Source: Pseudomonadales bacterium (GTDB lineage: Bacteria > Pseudomonadota > Gammaproteobacteria > Pseudomonadales > UBA7239). From it: 64,000 nucleotides of DNA. A program made the translations under genes and the position numbers. The notes beneath the pieces are model-generated. The model made no database searches. It worked only from the letters and a program-made list of their open reading frames with translations, and was not told the origin of the DNA. The stretch is from assembly GCA_041395665.1 (NCBI GenBank), contig JAWLAB010000003.1, positions 248,001-312,000 of the forward strand, given 5' to 3'. Below are positions 8,268 through 18,086 of the stretch, in pieces. Position 1 is the first letter of the stretch; each line of letters starts with the position of its first letter.

Positions 8268-10229
8268 TCAGCTTTTCGGTTGCTTACGCAACATTGGCGT
8301 CACATTTGAAGAGTTTTCTTTACTCGTTTCGTATGAAATATGATTGTGGCGCCAAACCACATCATTAATCGGTTGATCTGAAAAGCTGCCAACCACTTCA
8401 CTCAGTAAGTTCTTGATGGTTTGACAATCGTTTTCTGCACAAGCTTGTTGTAGCTGATCAAGGCAAGCCAATAAATTAGAGAGTGGCAAAAAATTTTCTT
8501 CTGCACGCATAATCATTGGATGCCCCGTGCCAGATACTTTGTCACCCAAAATTAATTCTTCATACAGCTTTTCACCCGGGCGCAAACCACTAATTACAAT
8601 TTCTATGTCGCCCTCAGGATTTTTTTCATTTCGCAGTGAGCGCCCTAATAAAGTAATCATCCTCTCTGCCAGCTCCATAATGCGCACCGGCTTGCCCATA
8701 TCTAAAACAAAGACTTCACCGCCCTCACCCATGCTGCCTGCTTGCAACACCAACTGAGCAGCTTCGGGAATCGTCATGAAGTAACGCATGACATCAGGGT
8801 GCGTCACTGTGACTGGTCCACCATCATTAATTTGCTCAAAAAACAGAGGCACAACAGAGCCGGAAGATCCCAGCACATTACCGAAACGCACAATACCGAA
8901 ACGCGTACTCGTCTTTTCACTGGCATAAGCCTGACAAATTAATTCTGCACAGCGTTTGCTTGCCCCCATTGCGCTGACGGGGCGTACCGCTTTATCAGTA
9001 GAAATCAATACAAAAGTTTCCACGGCATTTTCCGTGGCAGCTTTTACTAGAGACCAAGTGCCCATCACATTATTACGCACACCTTCGGCCATATTGTTTT
9101 CAACAATTGGCACATGTTTGTATGCACCGGCGTGATAAATTGTCTGTACTTGGAAGCTTTTAATGATATGTGCCATTTGCTGTTGGTTGACCGTATTACC
9201 CAACAAAGACACGAGTTCAATGGCTGGAGAATCCATACTCTGTAAAGTTTGCCGCAACTCCATATCAATCTGGTACAAACCAAATTCATTGGTATCAACC
9301 AACAATAAAATACGCGGCTCGTTTAGTAGAATCTGCCGACACAACTCACTACCAATAGAACCTGCAGCGCCCGTCACCATAACCACTCGTTCACGAATGC
9401 AGCGATCCAATAAATGCATATCGGGCTCAACTGGGACGCGCCCTAAGATATTGTCATAAACATGCGCAACATCGGTGCCGCGCAAAGAACTATCCAACAG
9501 TTCCTCAATGCCGGGAACCATGTGGGATCCCACACCCATTTCTGCCAATTCTTGAACAATCTCTTTGCGACGCTGCAGTGATGAAGACGGCATCGCGATC
9601 AATACTTTGGTGATGCCGTGTCGTTCAAACAAAGATGGAAGATTCAACGCGGCATACACAGGCAAGCCATCAAGAATCATGCCTTGCTTGGCCAAATTAT
9701 CGTCAACAAACAACACCGGCTTGTATTCGTTACTACGCTCTAACGCCTGATAAACCTGCAAGCCTGAAGAACCCGCACCGTAAATTGCCACACGCTCACG
9801 GTGAATTTCTACACCTTTATGATAGTAAGCGCGAATCACCATTCGCGATCCGCCAATAAAAATATAAGCAAAACATAAATAAATGATGGGAACTGAACGC
9901 GGCATGAACATGTCGCTCATATAGGCAATCACAGCAACAATCAGCGCAGAAATTAAAACTCCCTGCATCACCGCAAAAATTGCCTGTTGCCCCATATAGC
10001 GAATAATGGAGCGGTATAAACCCAAACGACCAAAAGCAAACAATGACAGAGATAAGCTCAATGCCAACAATGCGTATTGTGACGCTTGCTGTGGCAGCCA
10101 CACTTCGCCTAAACGCGCCCAAAAAGCAAACAGTAACGCCGTGGCCAACAAAGCAAAATCCACAAGCAACATGACAATTTGTTTGTAATATTGATGCAGA
10201 GATCGACTAATTTTTCGAGCAATATTCAC
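8268..10229 (-). CDS. wbpM: WbpM/CapD-type nucleoside-diphosphate sugar 4,6-dehydratase
   Basis: Membrane-anchored UDP-GlcNAc C6 (4,6-)dehydratase family protein of 653 residues, making the 4-keto-6-deoxy sugar precursor of O-antigen or capsule residues. It has four hydrophobic N-terminal segments (about residues 15-125), a Rossmann-like domain with IYGAGSSGLQVY near 150, and the SDR domain with VTGAAGSIGSELC near 300. The characteristic STDKAVRPVSAMGASKR follows, in which Met replaces the usual catalytic Tyr of the YxxxK pair, as in WbpM. It lies 2 nt after the glycosyltransferase gene and is the last gene of a three-gene operon. The exact sugar is inferred, not shown. Confidence 0.9.
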   Translation of the reverse strand: MNIARKISRSLHQYYKQIVMLLVDFALLATALLFAFWARLGEVWLPQQASQYALLALSLSLSLFAFGRLGLYRSIIRYMGQQAIFAVMQGVLISALIVAVIAYMSDMFMPRSVPIIYLCFAYIFIGGSRMVIRAYYHKGVEIHRERVAIYGAGSSGLQVYQALERSNEYKPVLFVDDNLAKQGMILDGLPVYAALNLPSLFERHGITKVLIAMPSSSLQRRKEIVQELAEMGVGSHMVPGIEELLDSSLRGTDVAHVYDNILGRVPVEPDMHLLDRCIRERVVMVTGAAGSIGSELCRQILLNEPRILLLVDTNEFGLYQIDMELRQTLQSMDSPAIELVSLLGNTVNQQQMAHIIKSFQVQTIYHAGAYKHVPIVENNMAEGVRNNVMGTWSLVKAATENAVETFVLISTDKAVRPVSAMGASKRCAELICQAYASEKTSTRFGIVRFGNVLGSSGSVVPLFFEQINDGGPVTVTHPDVMRYFMTIPEAAQLVLQAGSMGEGGEVFVLDMGKPVRIMELAERMITLLGRSLRNEKNPEGDIEIVISGLRPGEKLYEELILGDKVSGTGHPMIMRAEENFLPLSNLLACLDQLQQACAENDCQTIKNLLSEVVGSFSDQPINDVVWRHNHISYETSKENSSNVTPMLRKQPKS

Positions 10230-10231
10230 AA

Positions 10232-11242
10232 CTAACCTTTAGTTTCTCTCACTCGTAGCACACGCTCCGAGTACAACGCGATCAAACCGTAACACACAAA
10301 CCAAACCAATGGCAGCCCAATCTCAAGCCAACGCCATTGACATACCTGCTGCACAACAACGGAAGCGGCACACAACAACATCAAACCGATATTGATACCC
10401 ACAACGCGGCGGTGGCTGTATCCGGCCAAAACCCATCGCTGATAGTAATGCTGCCGATGAGGTAGCCATACTTTTTCACCACGATACAAACGACGCAGCA
10501 GCGTCGCTGTAGCATCCACCCAAAAGGGAGAAAAAATCACCATCGGCATCCACAACGGATAAATCTTCAACTTCCAACCCCAAACGCTCAATCCCCCCAT
10601 TGCCAGCCCCAGCAAAGTAGAGCCGCTGTCGCCCATAAAAATGCGGGCTGGTGGGAAATTAAAACAGAGAAAGCCCAAGCAGGCCGCAGAAATTATTGCG
10701 CAGAGCATTGCGAATTCCACCTGCCCTTGCATTACACCCGAAATAGCCAGCGCAGCAAAACCGATGCAAGCCATGCTGCCGGCAAAGCCATCCATGCCAT
10801 CCATGAAATTGAATAAGTTGATACTCCACACCAACACCAAAACACCTAATACAGGCCACAACCATGAAAGTATTTGCCAATCGACATACAAACCATCTCC
10901 CCACACCAAAAGCAGCGCCGCAAAACACTGCACAACCAAGCGTACGAATGGCGGCAAACCCTTTTTGTCATCCCACAGTGCGGCAGCCAACAAAACCACT
11001 GTCGCTGCACACGCAAAAACGCTGATCGCTGCATTCAACGCAAAATGGCACAGAACCACTCCAATAAAAACACCTGCGACAATAGCAACGCCGCCCAAGC
11101 GCGGCACGGGTGTTACATGCAATGAGCGATCATTGGGATGATCAAGCAATATTTTCTTTCCGCGCGTAACAATCCAATAACACACAGAAAATGAGACCGC
11201 GAATACAAACAATGCCATCAAGATGAATGACGATAACATCAT
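10232..11242 (-). CDS. wbpL: WbpL/WecA-like undecaprenyl-phosphate sugar-1-phosphate transferase
   Basis: Glycosyltransferase family 4 (MraY/WecA superfamily), which loads the first N-acetylsugar-1-phosphate onto undecaprenyl phosphate at the inner membrane. The 336-residue protein is strongly hydrophobic, with about 10-11 membrane segments. It has DHPNDRSLHVTPVPRLGG near residue 35, the catalytic FNFMDGMDGFAG near 145, and FMGDSGSTLLG near 205. It lies between the epimerase gene (1 nt gap) and the WbpM-like gene, the wbpV-wbpL-wbpM order known from Pseudomonas. WbpL-like rather than WecA is favoured by this context. Confidence 0.88.
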   Translation of the reverse strand: MMLSSFILMALFVFAVSFSVCYWIVTRGKKILLDHPNDRSLHVTPVPRLGGVAIVAGVFIGVVLCHFALNAAISVFACAATVVLLAAALWDDKKGLPPFVRLVVQCFAALLLVWGDGLYVDWQILSWLWPVLGVLVLVWSINLFNFMDGMDGFAGSMACIGFAALAISGVMQGQVEFAMLCAIISAACLGFLCFNFPPARIFMGDSGSTLLGLAMGGLSVWGWKLKIYPLWMPMVIFSPFWVDATATLLRRLYRGEKVWLPHRQHYYQRWVLAGYSHRRVVGINIGLMLLCAASVVVQQVCQWRWLEIGLPLVWFVCYGLIALYSERVLRVRETKG

Positions 11243-11243
11243 T

Positions 11244-12219
11244 TCACTGAGCCTGTTTTATTGCAGAAATCATGCTGGGTAATTCGTGAGAAAAATGAGT
11301 ACTAGGCTCCCATCCTAATCGTCTTAATTCCTCTGATGAATAAACCGCACTATCCATTAAGCGCGATACAACATCACTATTTATCGGCGATGGTAAATGC
11401 AGAAACTTCACTATATCACCACCATAACCAAGTACGCGCAATAATGATGGTGGTACACGCCACTTCACGGGCAACTTACCCAAAGCTTGACGCATTTCAT
11501 CGTATAAAAAACTTGCTGTGTAAGGCTCGCCATCAGACACAATAAATATTTGACGATGCGCTAGAGGATGCAAAGCAACACGTAATATTGCATCGACCAC
11601 ATCTCCTGCAAAAACCATAGAGCGTTGCGATTGCGTTTGTGGTAACGGTGGAAAATATCCCGCATCCACCGCTTGCATCATTTTTTGTAGATTACCTTTT
11701 ACACCAGCGCCGTAAATCAGGCAGGGGCGAATAATCACCAACTGCGGAATATCAATCTGGAGTAATTGCTCTTCAGTTTTACGCTTCCAATAACCGTAAG
11801 CATCTGTCGGCCACGCATCCCAAGATTCATCGTAAAGTCGATCATCAATTGGGATCGGCCGCTGCTTTGGTTGTGCTAACAAAAACAAAACGCTTTACGC
11901 CTACACGTGCTGCTTGTTGCGCTAAATGAATAGCCGCCAAAGAATCTTGCTGATACTGCTCTGCAGAAGCAGATAGATGTGCAGTGCCTGCTAAATGAAA
12001 CACGGTATCAATATCTTTCAGCCATGCATCACAAACTGCATTAGGCGACAACGCACCTTCAACCGCTTGGGTATACGGTGAGCTGTGGTTCACATCAAAA
12101 GAACGAACAAGAACGTGCGTTTCAACATTGGCTTGCTGTAATTTTTTCAGCAAATAGCTGCCCAAAAAACCACAACCGCCCGTCACGAAACAATGCCCTA
12201 GCTCTTGTTGCATTGTCAC
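11244..12219 (-). pseudogene. NAD-dependent sugar epimerase/reductase (WbpV-like), one frameshift
   Basis: Extended SDR enzyme, probably a UDP-sugar 4-epimerase/reductase acting with the WbpL- and WbpM-like proteins. The first frame (from 12219) has the nucleotide motif VTGGCGFLGSYLL and VFHLAGTAH, then stops after VSTTKAAADPN. The second frame (to 11244) continues with RLYDESWDAWPTDAYGYWKR, where YGYWK holds the YxxxK catalytic pair, and runs to a normal C-terminus. Removing one C from the CCC at 11851-11853 joins the frames as AAADPIDDRLYDE and gives a full protein of about 324 residues. A sequencing error is likely because both halves look undamaged. Confidence 0.8.
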
Positions 12220-12234
12220 TGCTTATCCCCTGAA

Positions 12235-12260
12235 ACAAAAAACCAGGGCAAGCCCTGGTT
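12235..12260 (-). terminator. Rho-independent terminator of the DUF1329 gene
   Basis: A perfect stem AACCAGGGC / GCCCTGGTT with a 2-nt loop at 12241-12260. On the minus strand it is followed by a run of T (12235-12240). It lies between the end of the DUF1329 gene and the start of the epimerase gene, so it separates the two transcripts. Confidence 0.8.
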
Positions 12261-12288
12261 CTTTGCATTACTGAAGTAATTACCCAAC

Positions 12289-13668
12289 TTAGCCCTTGCC
12301 CATTACACGCAAATTGGCAGGAGGTAGTAATCACCAGGGCGTTTTTTGCTAGGAATTTTTGAATTCCGCCTTCTTCGTTGACAAGGTTATTCAACAAATA
12401 CGCACCTTTTTGCAGATCATGATAGATTTCTTGGCGAGGAGCCATACCAGGCATATCGTATGCGTTCACGAAAGTACGCATGGTGGTACGCCACAAGCTA
12501 CCTTGGCTATCGTAGTTATCTGCCAACAATGCTCCCCATGAATCTTCATCCATGTACAGGCGGCGTTTTGCATAAATGTGACGCTTACCTTCTTTCAAAG
12601 TAGCAACCACTACCCATACGCGGTGCAATTCGTAACGCATAAACTCTGGGTTAGGATGACCAACTTTCAAAATATCAGCGTATTTGTGCTCTGGAGAATC
12701 CGCTTCCGTATTGTTGTAAGAACAAAGATTTCGCGCTGCGCTTCTAATTTTCCAATCATAACGATCGGTTGCACCGATAAACGCCATTGCGTCATCCACC
12801 GTTCTCAATCCACCAGGGCCGTCTGGGGAAGTCATACGCAATAGTTGGTGCGCGGCGAACGCGGCGAGTACCTGGCAGATACCGCCATGCGTTACGCGGC
12901 AGTTCAGTCAGATCTTGGAACTCATGCACCAGAGTAACCTTGCCTTTTTCACGCGGTGGATCAGTCACCTCAACCAATACTTTGGCGTTGAAGTTGTCCT
13001 TGTTTACCTGCTCACGCGTCAAGCTGGGATCAAACAAAGGGAAGTAACGGTTTCAAATTGCTTACGCATAGAGATACTACCGTTATTGAATACCGCACCA
13101 CTCGCCACGATACCTTCGTTTAAGTAAATATTAGGCGAGTATTCATGGTTCCACACCACTTCCACACCGTTTTGTGGGATGGGAATGGAGGACCGCCTAC
13201 GCCGCCACGAACACCGTTACCGCTGGGCACGATCTCCGCTTCAACAGCATTTTGTTTAACATTTTTCAGAATGAAGTCGTTGTAACGCACATCACGCTTA
13301 GTTGGATACACTTTCATTTTGAAAGTATCCGGATACTTTTTGAACAAAGCTAATTGACCGTCAGACAAATTGGCTTTGTATTTTTCATAGTTCTGTCCAT
13401 CGATAACAAACAGAGGCTTTTCACCTGGATAAGGATTGGGGTAATAAGTACCTGTTCCCTTGTAATCAACATTTTTAGGCGCACCTAAGACATTGCCTGT
13501 AAATGCAGGAATGGTGCCTGCGGCATTGCCTTTAGGGTTTGCACCCATCGCTGTTAGCTCTGTGCCCAATTTATTCGCTTCGGCCTGTGAAACCTTAGCA
13601 TTTACTTGTACTGCAGATGCCATCAGCAAAATACCTGTGGATACTGCTACCGTTATTTTTGTATTCAT
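12289..13668 (-). pseudogene. DUF1329 outer-membrane-associated protein, multiple frameshifts
   Basis: DUF1329 proteins are secreted or outer-membrane proteins of about 450 residues and unknown activity, often next to RND transporters. The first frame (from 13668) has a signal peptide ending QVNA, the AGTIPAF motif and GGVGGPPFP. The coding signal then changes frame repeatedly: near 13185 (IPQNGVEVVWNHEY follows), 13052 (RYFPLFDPSLTREQ), 12826 (DGPGGLRTVDD), 12751 and 12720 (a compensating pair restoring KLEAQREIFV before YNN), and around 12300-12345. The expected ending YYLPANLRVMGKG stops at 12289. Most breaks are in runs of 3-4 identical bases. The corrected length is about 459 residues. 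Heavy sequence error or true decay are both possible. Confidence 0.75.
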
Positions 13669-13699
13669 AAGCTTCCGTGTACTCCAGAAAGGTGACGGG

Positions 13700-13745
13700 T
13701 TTACGGTCTACCCCAATTAATGAGGATGCCGTAGATTACCGTAAA
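13700..13745. promoter_or_regulatory. spaced inverted repeat in the divergent DUF1329/aroG intergenic region
   Basis: TTTACGGT at 13700-13707 and its exact complement ACCGTAAA at 13738-13745, extended by CTAC / GTAG with three extra bases. It lies 32 nt before the DUF1329 start and 177 nt before the DAHP synthase start. It could be an operator or an mRNA leader hairpin for the DUF1329 gene. The rest of the 253-nt intergenic region shows nothing clear. Confidence 0.3.
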
Positions 13746-13921
13746 GATTCACAGCGTGAAAGACACTCTCTCTTTTTTCTCTACCTTTGTGATTGAGATA
13801 AATGTTGTAGAAATCAGTGGCATCGCCAACAAAGTCATCGCATCAGTAGGAACCTTGATTGCGACTACAGTAGAATGCTGCCTTTCTTTTACTTTGCCAT
13901 CCCGTGGTTGGATACAAATTT

Positions 13922-15001
13922 ATGCAACAAGTCACCCATAACGGCGTTGATAACCTCAATGTCGAATCACAGAATATTCTGATCACCCCTGCCGAGCTAA
14001 AAGCACAGTTACCGCTAACTGCCAATGCCACCGCCACAGTCAAAGCCGGCCGTGAAGCTGTGCGCAATATTCTGGATGGCACCGACCCCCGCCTTTTGGT
14101 TGTGATCGGCCCCTGCTCTATCCATGACACAAAAGCTGCCATGGAATATGCCAATCGCCTAAAACTGCTGGCAGAACAAGTCAAAGACAGCATGTTGATT
14201 GTGATGCGCGTTTACTTTGAAAAACCGCGCACCACTACGGGATGGAAAGGTCTGATCAACGACCCGCACATCGATGATTCCTTCAAAATTGAAGAAGGTC
14301 TGCACATCGGCAGAAAGCTGTTGTTGGATATTTCAGAGCTCGGTTTGCCTACAGCAACCGAAGCACTCGACCCTATTTCCCCGCAGTATTTGCAGGATTT
14401 GATCTCTTGGTCAGCCATCGGCGCGCGCACCACGGAATCACAAACACACCGCGAATTGGCGTCTGGCTTGTCCTGCGCTGTCGGCTTTAAAAACGGCACC
14501 GATGGCGGTATGACCGTCGCCGTCAACGCCATTAAATCGGCTGTGTCGCCGCACCGTTTCCTCGGCATCAATAATGAAGGGCAAGTTGCCATTATCACCA
14601 CTACCGGCAACCGCTACACCCATGTGGTGCTGCGCGGCGGCGATGGCAAGCCCAACTACGATTCCGTCAGCATCGCACTGTGCGAGCAAGACCTGAACAA
14701 AGCGGGCATCAAACCCAACATCATGGTGGATTGCAGCCACGCCAACTCCAACAAGAATCACGACCTGCAGGTCTTGGTCATGGACAACGTGGTCAACCAA
14801 ATTATCGAAGGCAACCAATCCATCATCGGCGTGATGATTGAAAGCCACCTGGGTGCAGGTAACCAAAAAATCCCAGACGATTTGAGCAAGCTCACCTACG
14901 GCGTTTCTATCACCGACGCCTGTATTGACTGGCCGACTACAGAAAAGTGCCTGCTGTCTGCACATGAAAAGCTGCAGAAAGTGTTGTCCAGTCGCCGTTA
15001 A
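13922..15001 (+). CDS. aroG: 3-deoxy-7-phosphoheptulonate synthase (DAHP synthase, type I)
   Basis: First enzyme of the shikimate pathway: phosphoenolpyruvate plus erythrose-4-phosphate to DAHP, in the cytoplasm. The 359-residue protein has the type I motifs LLVVIGPCSIHD near residue 63, RVYFEKPRTTTGWKGL near 95, the AIGARTTESQTHRELASGLS block near 165, and MVDCSHANSNK near 270. The reading frame is open from a GTG at 13904, but the ATG at 13922 fits family N-termini better. Which isozyme (Phe-, Tyr- or Trp-sensitive) cannot be decided here; aroG is used as the generic name. It stands alone on the plus strand. Confidence 0.92.
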   Translation: MQQVTHNGVDNLNVESQNILITPAELKAQLPLTANATATVKAGREAVRNILDGTDPRLLVVIGPCSIHDTKAAMEYANRLKLLAEQVKDSMLIVMRVYFEKPRTTTGWKGLINDPHIDDSFKIEEGLHIGRKLLLDISELGLPTATEALDPISPQYLQDLISWSAIGARTTESQTHRELASGLSCAVGFKNGTDGGMTVAVNAIKSAVSPHRFLGINNEGQVAIITTTGNRYTHVVLRGGDGKPNYDSVSIALCEQDLNKAGIKPNIMVDCSHANSNKNHDLQVLVMDNVVNQIIEGNQSIIGVMIESHLGAGNQKIPDDLSKLTYGVSITDACIDWPTTEKCLLSAHEKLQKVLSSRR

Positions 15002-15058
15002 TTTCTTAATTATCCACATTAACAAAACGCTATAACCATTTGATTATATGGAGATATT

Positions 15059-16693
15059 ATGACGAAGCCGCAATTCGATGCACAGCTTTCTTCAACGCTG
15101 TACAACTTTGCCAGCCAAGATGTACCGAGCTTGGTGAAACAGTGGGCCACGCAAACACCCGACAAGCTATTCCTTGCCTGGGAACCCAAAGAAGGCGACA
15201 GCAAATCGTGGACATTCCAACAGTTTTGGCAGGAGATCAACGAAGTTGCCTGCGGTTTGATCGCTAAAGGCGTAAAAAAAGGCGACAAATTGCTGATTCA
15301 CGCCGAAAACAGCCCCGAAATGATGATTGCCTGGTACGCATCAGCCATTGTCGGCTCGGTGGGCGTTACCACCAATACCCGTTGCATCGGTGACGAACTC
15401 ACCTATTTTGCCGAACACTCCGAAGCCGTCGGCTGCATCACCCAACCTAAGTTCATTCAAGCACTGGCAGAAAACGCCAAAAGCCTACCTTGGTTCATCG
15501 TATTGGATGACAACTCCGGCGAAGAACCTTCAGCCGAAGAAGCCGCCTACGCAGCGAAATATGACCGCTGGAGCACACTGTTCGGCAAAGGCAAAGAAGC
15601 GCCAGCGCGCGCTGCAGAACCAATGCGACCTGTCGGCATTCAGTACACTTCAGGCACCACCTCGCGCCCGAAAGCCGTGGTGCATACGCACGCTAATGCG
15701 TTGTGGGGCGGTCGTACCGGCTCGCAAAACCTGCTGATGACTTCGGACGATGTCTACCTCTGCTTCCTGCCCTGCTTCCATGTCAACGCGCAGAGTTGGA
15801 CTTTCTGGAGCATGTTGTGGTGCGGCGGCACAGTTGTCTAGCAACCAAAATTTTCTTCCAGCAAATTCTGGGAGTTGTCACTGAAATACAAAGTGACACG
15901 CGCGTCGATGATTCCTTTCACCATCAAAGCCATGTTTGCACAGCCTGTGCCTGAGCATTCCTACAAAACTTGGTCCACCGGCGTGAAACTGCACATCATC
16001 GAGCAGCATTTCAAAGTCACCACTTTCGCCACTTGGGGCATGACAGAAACCGTTACGCACGCCACACGTTCTGACATTCTGCAAGACTCACCAGAAATGA
16101 ACATCGGCGTGCCAACACCTGGTTACGAGTACGCCATCATCAATCCAGAAACTGGTAAATATTGTGCAGTTGGTGAAAACGGCGACTTATGGGTGCGCGG
16201 CACACGCGGCGTGCAATTGTTTTTGGAATACTACAAAAATCCAGAGGCGATGAAAAAATCTTTCACCGACGATGGCTGGTTCCAAACTGGCGACATGGCG
16301 CGTTTAGAAGCCGATGGCCATATGTATTTCGCTGATCGCGATAAAGATGTGCTGAAAGTCGGCGCAGAAAATGTTTCTGCTCGCCAGGTAGAAGAATTTA
16401 TCGGCAACTTACTCGGCATGGGCGTGTTGGATGAACACGCTGTTGTTGCACAAAAACACGATATGCTCGACGAAGTGCCTGTGGTTTTCGCGATTAAAAG
16501 CCCTTGGACACAACTGAGCGAAGAGGAAATTACTCAAAAAATTATGGAAGGCTGCGCAACAGGCTTAGCCGATTTCAAACGCCCTCGTGCTGTGTATTTC
16601 TTGCAAGAAATGCCGCGTGCCACGCTAGAAAAAGTTGCCAAAAACAAACTGCGTGAAATGGCAGATGAGTTAGCGGATCAAGAGAAAAAATAA
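15059..16693 (+). pseudogene. AMP-dependent acyl-CoA synthetase with in-frame amber codon
   Basis: ANL-superfamily acyl-CoA ligase that activates a carboxylic acid with ATP and CoA. The frame shows the AMP-binding P-loop YTSGTTSRPKAVVHTHAN near residue 200 and runs to CGGTVV. A TAG stop follows at 15839-15841. The same frame continues without loss as QPKFSSSKFWE, then GMTETVTHATRSD, the GDM(A)RLEADGHMYFADRDKD hinge and the C-terminal KRPRAVYFLQEMPRATLEK with its catalytic Lys. The stop falls where relatives appear to have a Leu (TVVLxPKF), so a single T-to-A change (TTG to TAG) would explain it. The corrected length is 544 residues. The acyl substrate is unknown. A point mutation, a sequence error and readthrough are all possible. 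Confidence 0.82.
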
Positions 16694-16717
16694 CTTTCTC
16701 TCCACCCATAACTCACG

Positions 16718-16746
16718 AAAAAGCCCACGACAACGTGGGCTTTTTT
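16718..16746. terminator. bidirectional Rho-independent terminator
   Basis: The stem AAGCCCACG / CGTGGGCTT with an ACAA loop is flanked by an A-run on the left and a T-run on the right. It serves the acyl-CoA synthetase gene on the plus strand and, overlapping its stop codon, the dioxygenase gene on the minus strand. Confidence 0.88.
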
Positions 16747-17683
16747 ATTGCGGCTTGACTGCCAATGGATAACGCTCGTCAGCCAAATTGTAATAGCGAC
16801 TACTGAAATAACCGTCTCCAAATGACTGCCGCGCGTCGCAACCGAAGGTAGAAAAATAACGCGGCTTAGCACTTGCAGGACAATAGTGACTCACCAAACT
16901 GTAGCGTGTTTTCTCTGGTTGCGTGACGGTGGAACCACCATGCGCAAGATTAGGGTGCCAAATCAACACATCACCGGGTTCCGCTACAAAAGTTTTAACC
17001 ACCATCTGCTTTTCATGAGCTTGGCGATGCAAAAAATCCGTGTACTTGCGATGAACGCCTTTGCCGTCTTGGTTTGGCTGCCAAAATAATCGCTCTTCAC
17101 CGAATAAAAAAAGCGGATCGCGATGACTGCCCGGGTAGTACATCAACTCACCCTGCCCTGCTTCAATTTTTTCTAAAGCAATCCAAGTCGCTGTCAGCGT
17201 GCAAGGCGGATCAACCACCACGAAGGCAGTGTCTTTGTGCATGGATTGTTCCGTTCCCCAAGTAAAAAACAGGGATTGAAAAACCATGGCAGGTTCTTGA
17301 TAAATTAAATACAAAAATCGTGTGATAGCTGGCGACAAAACCATTTGTCGCGCACGCAAGTTCGGCACATAAAAATCCAGCAACCGACTGCGCCAAGGCA
17401 AAACAGCCTCTGTCGGCGATGCCAAAATTTGTTTCTGCAAACGCATGATGTAACGGTCAGGCTCATGATGCAGCAGCGGCAATTCTGCTCTCAAGGCCTC
17501 TATTACTTCCAGTGGAATAACTTTACGCCAGACGATGTAGCCATCACGATGAAAATCACGCAACCCATTGGCTTCTATTTCTGTGCAAGCACCTGAAGCT
17601 TGCAGCTGATCGATAACACTCAGTGCATCCTCTCGATCAATCCAAAGTTGCTGCGGTGGAGCGCATGTGTTTATGGGCTTCAT
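16745..17683 (-). CDS. phytanoyl-CoA dioxygenase (PhyH) family protein
   Basis: Non-haem Fe(II)/2-oxoglutarate-dependent oxygenase of 312 residues. The facial-triad signature is visible: HKD (HxD) near residue 153 in SMHKDTAFVV and the distal His in HPNLAHGGS near 245, with an Arg (KTRYSLVSHY) placed to bind 2-oxoglutarate. The family hydroxylates small molecules or lipids such as phytanoyl-CoA, ectoine and halogenated metabolites; the substrate here cannot be named. It is transcribed leftward 20 nt after yajC and ends in a strong terminator. Confidence 0.85.
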   Translation of the reverse strand: MKPINTCAPPQQLWIDREDALSVIDQLQASGACTEIEANGLRDFHRDGYIVWRKVIPLEVIEALRAELPLLHHEPDRYIMRLQKQILASPTEAVLPWRSRLLDFYVPNLRARQMVLSPAITRFLYLIYQEPAMVFQSLFFTWGTEQSMHKDTAFVVVDPPCTLTATWIALEKIEAGQGELMYYPGSHRDPLFLFGEERLFWQPNQDGKGVHRKYTDFLHRQAHEKQMVVKTFVAEPGDVLIWHPNLAHGGSTVTQPEKTRYSLVSHYCPASAKPRYFSTFGCDARQSFGDGYFSSRYYNLADERYPLAVKPQ

Positions 17684-17703
17684 GACACTCCACTCTTACA
17701 GAA

Positions 17704-18045
17704 TCAAATCGCTTTGATCGTTCCTTTCGGTAATACCGCATGCACGGCTTGGCGTTGAAATTTCAGTTCGATGTTGTCGCCGGTATTTAGTACCAAATAA
17801 TCGCCGTCGATGCGCACGATTTTTCCCAACAAACCAGAAGTGAGCACCACTTCGTCACCTTTGTTCAAACTACCCATCAAAGCTTCTTGTTCTTTTTGAC
17901 GCTTGCGCTGTGGGCGAATGATGACGAAGTACATAAAAATAAACATACCACCCATAATGAGCAGCATGCTGTACGGGCTCTGCTGACCCGCTGCCGGAGC
18001 TGCAGCTGTTGTTTGCGCCATTGCATCAGAAATAAAAAAACTCAT
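17704..18045 (-). CDS. yajC: preprotein translocase subunit YajC
   Basis: Small single-pass inner-membrane protein of the SecDF-YajC holotranslocon. The 113 residues include one membrane helix (about 25-45, SMLLIMGGMFIFMYFVIIRP), the conserved RPQRKRQKE just after it, and the soluble DEVVLTSGLLGKI core. secD and secF, which usually follow yajC, are not downstream here: the PhyH gene is. This is therefore an uncoupled yajC. Confidence 0.93.
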   Translation of the reverse strand: MSFFISDAMAQTTAAAPAAGQQSPYSMLLIMGGMFIFMYFVIIRPQRKRQKEQEALMGSLNKGDEVVLTSGLLGKIVRIDGDYLVLNTGDNIELKFQRQAVHAVLPKGTIKAI

Positions 18046-18086
18046 ACCAACCTCAAATCAATGAAATAAACATTCAAAATAAAAAA

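Noticed and set aside
14438..15025. 195-residue minus-strand ORF
   Set aside because: Antisense to DAHP synthase; no independent signals.
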